A stretch of 45,868 nt of DNA from Treponema sp. (GTDB lineage Bacteria; Spirochaetota; Spirochaetia; Treponematales; Breznakiellaceae), in the NCBI GenBank assembly GCA_031258005.1, contig JAIRNP010000101.1, positions 1 through 45,868 on the forward strand, written 5' to 3'. Positions 25,104 through 33,576 of this stretch are shown here, piece by piece. Positions within the stretch are counted from its first letter, which is position 1; every line of letters begins with the position of its first letter. The notes under the pieces were generated by a model, which worked only from the letters and a program-made list of their open reading frames with translations, did no database searches and was not told the origin of the DNA. A program made the translations under genes and the position numbers.

Positions 25104-26129
25104 CTAAAAAACCGAAACCGGAAAAGACTCAAACCCTTTTTCTTGTAATCGGACCTGGGTCTTGTGTATATCTTGCCCGGAGAGAACCGTTACCACCCAA
25201 TAGGACGTTCCCTTTACTACTCGGTGGGCAACGGTGGCTTCAAAACCCGCGGCCTTAAGCCGGGCCGCCATGGTCTGGGCATTCGCTTCCCTGCTGAAAA
25301 GACCGGTCTGCAATACCTGGGCTTCCGTATCCGTGGCGGTACGGACTCCCCTTGCATCCTGTACCGTGGCGGTCACGGTTACCTGCTCACGCCCGGGAAA
25401 AAGGAACCAGAGCGCCAAGGGCAAAAGGCTTACCGGTCCGCTGTTGGAAGCCCCTTGAACAATACGGGCTTCCGGGCTTTGGGGATAGATGGAGAGGAGC
25501 CTGGTTTTGTAGCGTTCTATGCCAGTTAATTTCCAGAGGGTATAGTATATCCCCGGCGTATACCCTTCATAGTCGGGATCATCCAGGAGGTCCTGCAGAG
25601 GCGCCAGTTCTCCGGATCGAAAGGCTTGGATCTGGGCGTGTAAATACCGGGCCTTAAGCCGGGTACCGGGGTGGGAGCTTTGCAAGAGGGGTTTTATCTG
25701 GGCTTCTGCCTGGTCCATTTCTCCCAGCGCCACCAGACAAAAGGCCCCCTCCAGTAAGGCCGTGTCATGCTGGTTTTGCGGATCTGCGAGAGCCCCATCG
25801 TTCCATGCCTTGGCTGCCCCCTCAAAGTTCCCGGTAAGCTGGAGAAGCTGGGCCAAACGTATGAAGGCTTCCTGACGCTCCCTTGCGGGAAGTTTGGAGA
25901 TTTTTACGGTTTCTTCAAGCCGCCGTATTTCATCCGCCAAGAGGATCTGCGCAGGACTTTGGGCATAGAGGCCGGCTTCCAGCCGTCCCATTACTCCCAG
26001 CAGCAGTCCAAACAGTAAAAGCATCCTGCCTCTCCCCGTTCTTGATCGGCTTTCGATCCTAGCGGATAGGTTCATAAGCTCTGGGCTATAGGGAATCTCT
26101 CTTCTTAGAGGGATTCCTCCTATGCTCAA
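25104..26129 (-). CDS. SPOR-domain envelope protein with TPR-like helices
   Basis: The tracked start is a TTG overlapping the upstream stop (TTGA) with GAGGAGG before it. An ATG at 26024 with GGGGAG upstream is a good alternative, but it would lose the basic stretch before the hydrophobic signal segment (MLLLFGLLLGVMG). The mature part has TPR-like helices (about 60-230, e.g. FIRLAQLLQLTGNFEGAAKAW). After a second hydrophobic stretch (SLLPLALWFLF) comes a C-terminal SPOR domain (about 270-341, VLQTGLFSREANAQTMAARL then TSYWVVTVLSG). SPOR domains bind denuded peptidoglycan glycans, often at division sites. It probably works in the periplasm. It follows a LapA-like gene and miaB in one operon. 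Confidence 0.82.
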   Translation of the reverse strand: MSIGGIPLRREIPYSPELMNLSARIESRSRTGRGRMLLLFGLLLGVMGRLEAGLYAQSPAQILLADEIRRLEETVKISKLPARERQEAFIRLAQLLQLTGNFEGAAKAWNDGALADPQNQHDTALLEGAFCLVALGEMDQAEAQIKPLLQSSHPGTRLKARYLHAQIQAFRSGELAPLQDLLDDPDYEGYTPGIYYTLWKLTGIERYKTRLLSIYPQSPEARIVQGASNSGPVSLLPLALWFLFPGREQVTVTATVQDARGVRTATDTEAQVLQTGLFSREANAQTMAARLKAAGFEATVAHRVVKGTSYWVVTVLSGQDIHKTQVRLQEKGFESFPVSVF

Positions 26130-26434
26130 GGCGTACCCTCCTCCTCTTCTGCCTTGCGAAATTTCCCCCCTTTCTTTTTAGGTTCTACCACACGGTTCCC
26201 GGAGGGGTTCTTTTCCTGTTTTTTTCTCTTAAAATGTACGAAAAACATAATGGGGAAGGCACAGAGCATACCTGCCACAAAAGCCGAAAAAGCCGTTACA
26301 TACACCGGCACTTCACGCAGGATCGCCGTATCGGTAACCCAAAACCGGATATCACAGCGGTTCTCCAAATTCAAGGTCATGAACAGCAGAAAAACAACCA
26401 GGATTATAATGAATCCGAGTAATCGCAAGGGCAT
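26126..26434 (-). CDS. LapA-like small membrane protein (DUF1049)
   Basis: The 102-residue protein has two membrane helices (LLGFIIILVVFLLFMTLN and VTAFSAFVAGMLCAFPIMFFV) and a basic cytoplasmic tail with FKRKKQEKN, the pattern of LapA/DUF1049 proteins, which in other bacteria take part in envelope assembly. The ATG lies inside the 3' end of miaB (31-base overlap), with AAGGAG eight bases upstream. Its stop overlaps the TTG of the SPOR gene. This tight packing indicates a single operon. Confidence 0.8.
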   Translation of the reverse strand: MPLRLLGFIIILVVFLLFMTLNLENRCDIRFWVTDTAILREVPVYVTAFSAFVAGMLCAFPIMFFVHFKRKKQEKNPSGNRVVEPKKKGGKFRKAEEEEGTP

Positions 26435-27786
26435 ACAGATAACTCCTTTGCACGGAAGGTATTTCCCCGGAGGGAGTTGAGGCGTAGTTCGGCGAAGGAG
26501 CCTATCAGAGACGGGCTGCCGGGAACAACGACCATTTCATCCCGTTCCGTGCGGGTCAATAATTCATTGGCATGTTTCCGGGAAATACCTTCAACCAAGA
26601 CCTTTACCCGGCAACCAATACGTGATTGTAATAATTCTAATGTATGCCCCCTTTGCAATGCAATAACCTGGGCAAGCCGTTTTCGTTTCGTTGCTTCACT
26701 AATGCGGTCTGGGAAGGTAAAGGCCGCGGTACCCTCCCGAGGGTTATAATGGTACATATAGGCGTAGAGGAATTTCACCGCTTCCATTAATGACAGGGTT
26801 TGTTCCAGATCCGCAGGGGTTTCGCCGGGGAAGCCGATGAGTATATCCGTGGAGAGGCTTATATCCGGCATGGCTTCTCGGATTTCGGCTACCAATTCCA
26901 GGTAGGCTTCCCGGGTATAGCCCCGGTTCATGGCAGCCAGGATTGCATTGGAACCATGCTGGACGCAGAGATGCAGATGCCGGCAAAACACCCGGTGGGC
27001 CGCCATGATCCGGATAGCTTCCGAAGAAAGATCCTTGGGATGACTCGATAAAAACCGGACCCAGGGAACGGCGTTTTTTTCAGCTTCAGCGGCGACTAAC
27101 TCCAAGAGTCCCGGAAAATCAAGGGTTTCCCCAGGATTTCCCGATTTCCAGTGATAGGAATTGACATTCTGACCCAAGAGGGTGATCTCCCGGATCCCCC
27201 GCCGAGCAGCCGCCCGGATCTCTTCCCGAATGGAACGGGGATCCCGGGATACTTCCCTGCCCCGCACATAGGGCACGATACAGTAGGAACAGAAGTTGTT
27301 ACACCCGTGCATGATGGGGATAAAACTCCGGAACTGTCCTTCCTCCCCGTGGAAGGGGGCAAAGGAAAACACGGGCTTTTCCTGCGCCCCTTGTTCCGGG
27401 CTTAGGGCCTGCAGGGAAAGGCCCTGCTCCAGGGCTTCTAAGATACGGGGAAACAGGGAAGCCTCGGTAGTTCCCATCACCTGGTCCACGGCGGGGGCTT
27501 GTACTTTAAGGGCCTCCCCTAAACGGGAAGCCATACAACCGGCTACCACCAGGGTAAGAGGACGGTGCAAGAGGGTGCGTTTTTTTTTAAGGGCTTCATA
27601 CTGGGCCAGTCTCCCCAAGACCCGGGTTTCCGCACCGATTCTGACTGAACAGGTATTCAGGACCACCAGGTCCGCATCGGCTCCGTCTTGCGCTTCAGAC
27701 CAACCCCGCTCTCGCAGTACCCCCTTGAAGGCTGCGGATTCCGCCGTATTCATCTGACAGCCATAGGTTTCAAAAAAGTAGGTCAC
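26404..27786 (-). CDS. miaB: tRNA-2-methylthio-N6-dimethylallyladenosine synthase MiaB
   Basis: The 460-residue protein has the three parts of MiaB. The N-terminal UPF0004 domain opens YFFETYGCQMN and carries two more cysteines (LNTCSVR, VVAGCMA) for one iron-sulfur cluster. The radical-SAM core has HGCNNFCSYCIVPYVRGRE (about 159-177), where CxxxCxxC holds the second cluster. A C-terminal TRAM domain follows (VKVLVEGISRKHANELLTRTERD). MiaB adds a methylthio group to i6A37 in tRNAs reading UNN codons. The length is normal. It overlaps the small membrane-protein gene upstream by nothing more than the stop/start, and the LapA-like gene downstream by 31 bases. Confidence 0.95.
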   Translation of the reverse strand: MTYFFETYGCQMNTAESAAFKGVLRERGWSEAQDGADADLVVLNTCSVRIGAETRVLGRLAQYEALKKKRTLLHRPLTLVVAGCMASRLGEALKVQAPAVDQVMGTTEASLFPRILEALEQGLSLQALSPEQGAQEKPVFSFAPFHGEEGQFRSFIPIMHGCNNFCSYCIVPYVRGREVSRDPRSIREEIRAAARRGIREITLLGQNVNSYHWKSGNPGETLDFPGLLELVAAEAEKNAVPWVRFLSSHPKDLSSEAIRIMAAHRVFCRHLHLCVQHGSNAILAAMNRGYTREAYLELVAEIREAMPDISLSTDILIGFPGETPADLEQTLSLMEAVKFLYAYMYHYNPREGTAAFTFPDRISEATKRKRLAQVIALQRGHTLELLQSRIGCRVKVLVEGISRKHANELLTRTERDEMVVVPGSPSLIGSFAELRLNSLRGNTFRAKELSVCPCDYSDSL

Positions 27787-28163
27787 CTTCTCTGCTTAAG
27801 CCCTTTGAAAAATTTGATGCCCTTCCAGATACCCATAGCGAAAAACCCCAGGGCCCCCAATCCCAAAAACGCGCCGGCTAAGGGCTTAATCACCGGAATG
27901 CTGAGCCGTGATAGGATAGCCAAGCAGCCTGCAGCAGTGAGGACCGCTCCAGGCTTCTTTTCCTCAGGGTCCTTGGAAAGGAGCGCTCCTATGCCCAGGA
28001 CCCCTGCAAGAGCCCCTAAGAGTATACCCCCTACGGGTGGAAGGCTGCCCATGAGCAGGAGGCCGGCCCCGCCGATGATACCGCCCACTGCAGCAATTCC
28101 CTGTTTTGCTAATACCTTAGTCGAGGTGTAGCTCGCGGCTGTATTATGTTCTTTATCATACAT
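27783..28163 (-). CDS. Small multi-pass membrane protein
   Basis: The 126-residue product has four glycine/alanine-rich hydrophobic stretches (GIAAVGGIIGGAGLLLMGSL, VGGILLGALAGVLGIGALL, AVLTAAGCLAILSRL, PLAGAFLGLGALGFFAMGIW) and short basic ends, so it is an inner membrane protein. I recognise no family. The ATG is behind a fair GGAG site and its stop overlaps the miaB start (ATGA), so it heads the miaB operon. Codon use is like that of the neighbours. Confidence 0.7.
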   Translation of the reverse strand: MYDKEHNTAASYTSTKVLAKQGIAAVGGIIGGAGLLLMGSLPPVGGILLGALAGVLGIGALLSKDPEEKKPGAVLTAAGCLAILSRLSIPVIKPLAGAFLGLGALGFFAMGIWKGIKFFKGLKQRR

Positions 28164-28199
28164 GATTCTGCTCCTTGTTAAACCTACTCCGCCAGGGCT

Positions 28200-28221
28200 C
28201 CCTACACCCTAGGGTATAGGG
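28200..28221. repeat. 22-bp near-perfect palindrome
   Basis: CCCTACACCC and GGGTATAGGG are inverted around TA with one wobble pair. It lies between the TPR/Mrr-like stop and the small membrane-protein start. It may be a protein-binding site; no T-run is present. Confidence 0.35.
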
Positions 28222-28224
28222 GGT

Positions 28225-29580
28225 TTACGGGATTGTTTTTTGCAGTAATTTTAAAAGTTTTTCCTTATCAAATAGTTCCACGGATCTGGCCTCTGCATAG
28301 TCTATGGCATCTTGGGCAAAGCCGGAATTGGTTACGATGATACCCCGGTGTATATTGTGCCGTTTTAAATCTTCCAGCATGGTGTAGATTACCGGTTCAT
28401 GTACCAGTTCAGCTATACGATAAAAACGCATGAGGCAGTAGAGATCCCGGTTGTTTTCATCCATAAGGGAATGCCCCTCTATGGCTACCAGTTCACTGCC
28501 ATTGGGAATAACCTTCATCTCCTGCACTTTGAAACCCATACCCTTGGTTACCATATCCTTACAGAGGGCCAAAAATTGCTCATCCCCATAGTTCAGGTAA
28601 TCCTTGAGGACATCATAGCGGTAATCCGCATATTGGGCAAGTTTGTTCTCTACATCATAAAAATGCTTCTTTATCGCATAGACCCTATCCCACTGGGCGA
28701 GGGCCTTATCAATGTGATTGAACCGTTCATAACAGACACCCATAAAATACCGGGCATAGAGACTATCCGGGTGCGTTTCATCGCCGATAGTCTTGATGGC
28801 CAATTCCAATTCAAGCACCGCCTTATCCATAGCATCCAGGGCCATATAACAGATCCCCCGTTCTATGAGGGCATTTATCTTATACGCTTTACACTGCAGG
28901 GCCTGTTCAAAGCTTTGCAGCGCGGCGGCATAATCCTGGGCATCTTTGAAAAGCTTACCCAGATAAAAATAGGCCTGGCCATTGCGGCGGGAAAACTGTA
29001 TGGCCTTTTCCAATTCTATTTTCGCTTCTTGGGGCCGCTGTTCTTTATACAAAAGGGAGCCCAGTTCACAGTGGACTCGGCCGTCATAAGGATTGAGTTC
29101 TCCGGCTTTATAGAAATACTGCTTTGCCATATCAATACGATTCCGTTCCACAAAGAGTTTCCCCGCTTGGTAATAGAATTCGGCTTTTTCAGGGGCTAAT
29201 TTTATCAATAAAAGGTACTCTTTAATGGCTTCTTCCGGCTGATGCCCGCGGATGAAAAGCTGGGCCATGGTCTGTCTGAACTCTATCTCCGGAATCGCCC
29301 TTCCCATGATCCCCAATTGAGATACGAGTTTAAGCTCAATCAGGGCAGCGGATGTTCTATTTTCTGCCAGATAGGCCATTCCCAGGTAATAATGGGCTTC
29401 CGCATTCTTAGGTTGTTTTGCAATAATAGCCCTCGCCGATTTGATCACTCCCCGGGTGTTACCTTCTTTTAAGAGTTTAGCTAATGTCTCGATCCGGCTG
29501 GGGGCTACCAGATATTTCACCGCAAAAAAGAGTAAGAATGTATTACCCATGATTAATATACCGATGATTAGTTCATTCAT
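28225..29580 (-). CDS. TPR protein with degenerate Mrr-like C-terminal domain
   Basis: The 451-residue product has an N-terminal membrane helix (IIGILIMGNTFLLFFAVKYLV) and about eight TPR units (residues 40-310, e.g. AEAHYYLGMAYLAENRTSAALIELKLV). The C-terminal part (about 345-451) looks like a restriction-endonuclease/Mrr fold. RGIIVTNSGFAQDAIDYAEARSVELFDKEKLLKLL matches the Mrr segment iiTtsgFs..A..yA....i.Lid...L. The catalytic D...QxK pattern is not visible: LYCLMRFYR stands where vQcKrY would be expected, so nuclease activity is doubtful. Membrane-bound TPR proteins in spirochaetes often act in envelope or flagellar assembly. No Mrr-type methylation partner is nearby. Confidence 0.75.
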   Translation of the reverse strand: MNELIIGILIMGNTFLLFFAVKYLVAPSRIETLAKLLKEGNTRGVIKSARAIIAKQPKNAEAHYYLGMAYLAENRTSAALIELKLVSQLGIMGRAIPEIEFRQTMAQLFIRGHQPEEAIKEYLLLIKLAPEKAEFYYQAGKLFVERNRIDMAKQYFYKAGELNPYDGRVHCELGSLLYKEQRPQEAKIELEKAIQFSRRNGQAYFYLGKLFKDAQDYAAALQSFEQALQCKAYKINALIERGICYMALDAMDKAVLELELAIKTIGDETHPDSLYARYFMGVCYERFNHIDKALAQWDRVYAIKKHFYDVENKLAQYADYRYDVLKDYLNYGDEQFLALCKDMVTKGMGFKVQEMKVIPNGSELVAIEGHSLMDENNRDLYCLMRFYRIAELVHEPVIYTMLEDLKRHNIHRGIIVTNSGFAQDAIDYAEARSVELFDKEKLLKLLQKTIP

Positions 29581-30046
29581 ACTTCCTGCCTATACAACCT
29601 CGATATGAAGGTTCAAAACAACAACCCTTCCCTTGCGGCTTACCTTTCCTAAAGCCCCGGCTTTTTAGGAAGCTTCGCGTTTTTTTTGTATTGTCAGTAT
29701 GCTCCTCCTGAGTACATCCCTCCTTACAAGCTCCCAAAGAACCGAAATTCCGTTGAGCTTCTTGCAAAACCGGATCCTCCGGTTCGATGGTGCTCTTTCA
29801 AAACCGAAGTTTTGAAAGAGGCTCTGGTTACGAGCGTTGTTCAAAAACCTCGATTTTTGGAAGACAAGCGCTGCTTGTCCAACTCCCGCTTAAAAACAGC
29901 AAAATGCGGAGTATTTTGCGAGACTTGCAGCTAACCGAAAGTTAGCAGCTATCCAACCGGGTTGTCGAACAAGTCTTCTATACAGTTATCGGCCTCATGG
30001 AAGGGTTTCTTAAACCTGGTGCCGGGATAGGAGCGGGGGCCTGGGC
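29581..30046. repeat. Hairpin-rich intergenic region with dispersed repeats
   Basis: No gene is visible; the ORFs here track the palindromes. Hairpins seen: TTCCTAAAGCC/GGCTTTTTAGGAA (29646-29671), AACCGGA/TCCGGTT (29768-29784), CTCTTTCAAAAC/GTTTTGAAAGAG with a CGAA loop (29793-29820), GACAAGC/GCTTGTC (near 29862-29878), and GCTAAC/GTTAGC near 29932. GAGCTTCTTGCAAAAC at 29755-29770 is the reverse complement of a block at 21581. The cluster may be repeat copies, a structured RNA, or both. Confidence 0.6.
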
Positions 30047-30694
30047 CTACCACCCTATTTCCATACTCAAGCCCTGCTTATGGGTCAGGACCGTTCCCAA
30101 GGGAGCGATGAAGGAAACCTGTTTTCCCTGAGGAACCAGGGTCATCCCGGGCACGGTATCCCAGGAGCGTCCCTCCCGGTCATACACCTTCAAGGACCCC
30201 TCTCCGGGGAAGGACAGGGTTATCTGGAGGACATATCCCGCGGAAACCGCCTCCACCAGGGCCAGGAGCTCCGGATCCGCCTTGTCCATGCCTTCGGTGA
30301 AGGTGAGGGTAAGCCGGTACGTTCCCTGTTCCTGAACCAGGGAAGCCCCCTGTCCCGTGGCATCGAGAAAACGAAGCAATACCCCGGGATCCGCGAATTC
30401 CATCTTGACGTGATGATACCGATCCGTTCCATCCTCCCTGGCAGAAAAAGACACCAGCCGCAGCCCGGGTACCCGCTCCTGGGTACGCTCAAAATCAGCC
30501 TTCCCCACGGGAACCGGGGGCCAGCGTTCATTACCGTCCAGTTTCCCCAGAGATTCCAACAGGCGGGAAAAACGGTACTCCAGAACCAGGATCCCCGAAC
30601 CGTCCGAGTTCAGGGCAATATCCGCCTGTACCCCCATACAAGAACTCAACAGGAGCATAATCGCGATGAAGATACCCCCTTTAACCTGTTTCAT
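30047..30694 (-). CDS. Putative lipoprotein
   Basis: I chose the ATG at 30694 (residue 23 of the tracked ORF), preceded by AGAAGGA; the product is about 215 residues. It opens MKQVKGGIFIAIMLLLSSC, a clear lipoprotein signal with the cysteine at residue 19. The mature part begins ADIALNSDGSGILVLEYRFS and is rich in beta strands (VKMEFADPGVLLRFLDA, GTYRLTLTF, YVLQITLSFPGEGSLKVYDREG), typical of small treponemal lipoproteins with a DUF-type fold I cannot name. It follows the DUF503 gene by 37 bases and is probably co-transcribed. Confidence 0.75.
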   Translation of the reverse strand: MKQVKGGIFIAIMLLLSSCMGVQADIALNSDGSGILVLEYRFSRLLESLGKLDGNERWPPVPVGKADFERTQERVPGLRLVSFSAREDGTDRYHHVKMEFADPGVLLRFLDATGQGASLVQEQGTYRLTLTFTEGMDKADPELLALVEAVSAGYVLQITLSFPGEGSLKVYDREGRSWDTVPGMTLVPQGKQVSFIAPLGTVLTHKQGLSMEIGW

Positions 30695-30731
30695 GTATAT
30701 TCCTTCTTTAAAAAACCATACAATACACGTA

Positions 30732-31019
30732 TCAAAACTCTTCCGAATAAATACGCACATCCTGAATGCGAACAGGTACTTCCGTTTCTATCATAGCCAG
30801 GGCCTTATGCAACACCGTCTCACCAAAGGCTTTGGAATTGGATACCAAGGCGCCCCCGATTTGGGCAAAGGAAAGGGAATCCTGCAGGTCCACTTCTGCA
30901 ACGCTCAGGTGAAACCGGCGCTGCAGCTTATCCTTTATCGACCGGAGTATCCGTCGTTTCTCCTTGATAGTATCCGCCTCAGGCACCTCAAAAAGTATCT
31001 GTATCATCGAAACAATCAT
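30732..31019 (-). CDS. DUF503 (YlxP-like) protein
   Basis: The 95-residue protein matches DUF503/YlxP from end to end: it opens MIVSMIQILFEVPEADTIKEKR, followed by RILRSIKDKLQRRF and LSVAEVDLQD, and closes with a C-terminal strand near VPVRIQDV. In Firmicutes ylxP lies in the nusA-infB-rbfA operon and has been linked to ribosome maturation; here that context is absent. Start could be residue 1 or 5; neither has a strong ribosome binding site. It sits between two lipoprotein genes. Confidence 0.88.
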   Translation of the reverse strand: MIVSMIQILFEVPEADTIKEKRRILRSIKDKLQRRFHLSVAEVDLQDSLSFAQIGGALVSNSKAFGETVLHKALAMIETEVPVRIQDVRIYSEEF

Positions 31020-31085
31020 TTTTTCTTTTTTCTCTTACTACTCATGCGGCTTACTTCGTAAGACCGACGTCCTCTTTCTGTGGAC

Positions 31086-31113
31086 TTGTTCAATAACTGA
31101 AGTTATTGAACAA
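31086..31113. repeat. Perfect 13-bp intergenic hairpin
   Basis: TTGTTCAATAACT and AGTTATTGAACAA flank a GA loop, between the TPR lipoprotein stop and the DUF503 start. The GAAGTT/TTGAACAAC pattern is shared with the elements at 21.6, 29.8 and 39.2 kb. It could end transcription, but no T-run follows. Confidence 0.6.
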
Positions 31114-31170
31114 CTCTTGTATCGTTCCCGGCTTTTCACCTCATGTTACGAGCCCCGGGGAGAAAGCGGT

Positions 31171-32187
31171 TCATCCCTCGTCCCCATCCTCTAAGGAATC
31201 CTCCGGTTCTTCTTCTGAAACAGGCTCCCCTTCAGTATCGCTCTCGGTTTCCTCCGACGGAGGGCCTTCATCAATGAGCCGGCGGATTGCCTCTTTATGG
31301 GCCTCCGAGATCCCTTCTTCTTCCATGAGGGCCTCCAAGGCATCCTGGTCGTCAAACCCTTCCCTCAGGGCCGTAGTAAGCTCAGTGATGCCTTCCTCGT
31401 TTTCAGGATCCGCGATCAAGAGCAGCCGCGCCAGGGTATAGCGGACCTGGGCAGGGGAAAGATCCTGAGAAGCTACGGCACGCGGAGGAAGCCCCTTGAG
31501 GAGGGTTCGGTATTCTTCCACCGCCCGGGCATAGAACCCGGCCGCTTCCAGAGCCGAAGCATACTCAGCGCGGACCTGGGGATCCTCCTTTTCTCCCTGA
31601 GCCTCAAACCATCGGGCATAGCTATCCACGGCTTCGGGCTTTTGCTGGGCTTTCTGGGCCCGGGCAAAAAGGAGGAGCACCTCCATATTCTCCTGTAGGG
31701 CAAAGGGATAGGCCCCTAAAACCTGTTCGCTTCGGTCGTACTTTTCCATGGCATAGAGGACCAGGGCATAATTGTACCCATCGTCCGCGCTTTCCGGGGC
31801 CAGGGCCAATACCTGCTGGTAGAGGGCCTCCGCTTGTTCTATATTCCCCAGCTTAATGTGGGTATAGGCTGCGGCTTTAAGAACCATGAGATTCACCGGG
31901 TCCTTTTTGAGGAGCCGTTCAAAAAACCTCAGGGCCTCCTCATACTGCTTGGTTTCAAAGGCGATTCTCCCCAGGTTGTATTCTGAAGCCACCTTGGTTT
32001 TATCCACTGCTTTTGCCCGGTTAAGCCATTGCTCCGCTTCGGTATATTTGCCCAGTTCCAAGTAGGCCATACCGATGGCATAGTACTCCTCCGCGGAAGC
32101 CCGGTAACCCAGGCCCGCGCAGGCAATAAAACAAGAAAAAACCATGCCATACCCCGCAAGGCCAAGAACCCTGGCGCTCAAGGTCAT
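31171..32187 (-). CDS. TPR-repeat lipoprotein
   Basis: I chose the ATG at 32187 (residue 14 of the tracked ORF) because the terminator of the upstream gene occupies 32222-32250; GAAAGGAG is just ahead, though close. The product is about 338 residues. FSCFIAC near residue 20 is a probable lipoprotein site. At least four TPR units follow (EEYYAIGMAYLELGKYTEAEQWL, VASEYNLGRIAFETKQYEEALRFF, VLKAAAYTHIKLGNIEQAEALY, DGYNYALVLYAMEKYDRSEQVL). The last 35 residues are very acidic (SEETESDTEGEPVSEEEPEDS). Such proteins usually scaffold periplasmic or outer membrane complexes. No partner is evident. Confidence 0.82.
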   Translation of the reverse strand: MTLSARVLGLAGYGMVFSCFIACAGLGYRASAEEYYAIGMAYLELGKYTEAEQWLNRAKAVDKTKVASEYNLGRIAFETKQYEEALRFFERLLKKDPVNLMVLKAAAYTHIKLGNIEQAEALYQQVLALAPESADDGYNYALVLYAMEKYDRSEQVLGAYPFALQENMEVLLLFARAQKAQQKPEAVDSYARWFEAQGEKEDPQVRAEYASALEAAGFYARAVEEYRTLLKGLPPRAVASQDLSPAQVRYTLARLLLIADPENEEGITELTTALREGFDDQDALEALMEEEGISEAHKEAIRRLIDEGPPSEETESDTEGEPVSEEEPEDSLEDGDEG

Positions 32188-32212
32188 ACTCCTTTCTCTA
32201 TTAGATAGGTTC

Positions 32213-32250
32213 AGGCAAAAAAACACCTCCGGCTTTGCTCCGGAGGTGTT
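32213..32250 (-). terminator. Rho-independent terminator of the outer-membrane-like gene
   Basis: On the minus strand AACACCTCCGG, a GAGCAAAG loop region and CCGGAGGTGTT form an 11-bp stem followed by a T-run (TTTTTTTGCC). It lies about 30 bases past the stop of the gene at 32281. Confidence 0.85.
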
Positions 32251-32280
32251 CTCGTTTCACCGGTGCTTATCCCCGGCTCA

Positions 32281-32787
32281 TCAGAGCCAGTACCGGATAC
32301 CTATTTCACCCCCCACGGTCCAGTCCGGGAATTTGATGGGTACAATCCACAAACCGAGACCTGCGTAGATGTCCCCGAATAGCTCAAAGTGTTCCAGGAA
32401 TTCCCAGGAAAGCCCAATAGGTACACGGGCGCCCGCGGCTAAAGCGAACCCATCATGATTATAAGGTCCCTTGCCGTCGCTCCAAGAGCCTAAGGAAGCA
32501 TACCCCCCCACTCCGAAATACCAGTCCAGGTTAATATCGGGAACCAAGGCTTTGTCAATGATATAATAATCACCGGTTACATTCACGCCGAAATACCCCG
32601 GCTGAATTAACAGATTGATTCCCCAATATATGGGCAAGGGAGGAGCCTTGAGGGATAAAGCCGGACCAAACCCACCATAACCGCCGCGGCCTACAATACC
32701 TAAGCCCCACCCATCGGGGTGCTCTGCAAATACCCCCGCAGTACCAAGGGCCAGACCAATAATACAAAGCGCCACTAATTTCTTCAT
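32281..32787 (-). CDS. Small outer-membrane beta-barrel-like protein
   Basis: I chose the ATG at 32787 (residue 26 of the tracked ORF), with GGAGG eight bases upstream; the product is 168 residues. A signal peptide MKKLVALCIIGLALGTAGVFA is followed by glycine- and aromatic-rich alternating strands (GWGLGIVGRGGYGGFG, YFGVNVTGDYYIID, WYFGVGGYASLG, WTVGGEIGIRYWL), ending with an aromatic/leucine residue as outer membrane barrels often do. It resembles small spirochaetal barrel proteins of the DUF3996 type; the match is by eye only. It has its own promoter (TTGACT-17-TATAGT) and terminator, so it is a single-gene unit and probably well expressed. Confidence 0.75.
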   Translation of the reverse strand: MKKLVALCIIGLALGTAGVFAEHPDGWGLGIVGRGGYGGFGPALSLKAPPLPIYWGINLLIQPGYFGVNVTGDYYIIDKALVPDINLDWYFGVGGYASLGSWSDGKGPYNHDGFALAAGARVPIGLSWEFLEHFELFGDIYAGLGLWIVPIKFPDWTVGGEIGIRYWL

Positions 32788-32833
32788 AGTAAAAACCTCC
32801 AACGATCTTTGATGCCATCTAAGATTATAAAAA

Positions 32834-32862
32834 ACTATATTTTTAATAAATTTTTTAGTCAA
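32834..32862 (-). promoter_or_regulatory. Sigma70-type promoter of the outer-membrane-like gene
   Basis: TTGACT and TATAGT lie 17 bases apart on the minus strand in very A/T-rich DNA, about 47 bases before the ATG at 32787. Confidence 0.7.
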
Positions 32863-33028
32863 GAGTAAAAGGCGCTTTTTTTAGATCAGCTATAATAAAG
32901 AAAAAGAGTGCCTCTTTACCTGCAAGAAACCTTCCCAAAGACTGTCTTTTCATTTGTAACAAAATACCCTATAGTCATGTAAGAAAAAAGAAGCCAAGAG
33001 CGAAAGAGAGGAAAGGGGGTATTTTTTA

Positions 33029-33541
33029 ATGCGGATTACCACACGGGGCCGGTATGCCTTACGGGCATCCTTGGCACTGGCAAAAATGGGAAAAGACGGC
33101 GCCCCGGTTTCCATCAATCACTTATCGGAACAGGAGCATATCTCATCGGTATTTTTGGAACAGATTTTTTTTAAGCTCCGTAAGGCGGGGATTGTTTCAT
33201 CCGTCCGAGGACCGGGAGGGGGCTTTTATTTTGCCCAGCCCCTGGATAAGCTCACGATCAAGGCGATTTTGGACGCGGCAGGGGAGGATTTGGAAAGTAT
33301 CTCCTGTGATAAGCGCCAGGAAACCTGCGACCGGATAGGGGTCTGTCTGAGTCATGAGGTGTGGACGGGTGTAACCAGTCTGGTGAATGATTTTTTTAAG
33401 AATGTTACCTTGGCGTCGATCCTAGAAAAAAACACGTTGCCGGAACATGCCGAAGGGCCGCATACTGGCCGGGTACAGGATAGTTTGGACAATCCAGGGG
33501 TTCAAGAGGGTTCTTGTGAAATTCAGGAGTCTGGAGACTAA
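33029..33541 (+). CDS. Rrf2-family (IscR-like) transcriptional regulator
   Basis: The 170-residue protein opens MRITTRGRYALRASLALA, the Rrf2 signature, with a winged helix (INHLSEQEHISSVFLEQIFFKLRKAGIVSSVRGPGGGF) and DKLTIKAILDAA. Three cysteines near residues 93-106 (CDKRQETCDRIGVC) are spaced like the iron-sulfur ligands of IscR, so it probably senses cluster status, oxygen or nitric oxide. The last 40 residues are unlike the family core. A purine-rich site (GAAAGGGGG) precedes the ATG. TATAAT at 32891 or TATAGT at 32970 could be its -10. The next gene starts 35 bases downstream. No isc/suf genes are in the window. Confidence 0.88.
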   Translation: MRITTRGRYALRASLALAKMGKDGAPVSINHLSEQEHISSVFLEQIFFKLRKAGIVSSVRGPGGGFYFAQPLDKLTIKAILDAAGEDLESISCDKRQETCDRIGVCLSHEVWTGVTSLVNDFFKNVTLASILEKNTLPEHAEGPHTGRVQDSLDNPGVQEGSCEIQESGD

Positions 33542-33576
33542 AAGGCCCTTCATGTCGATTAAGAGGAGTACTATCC

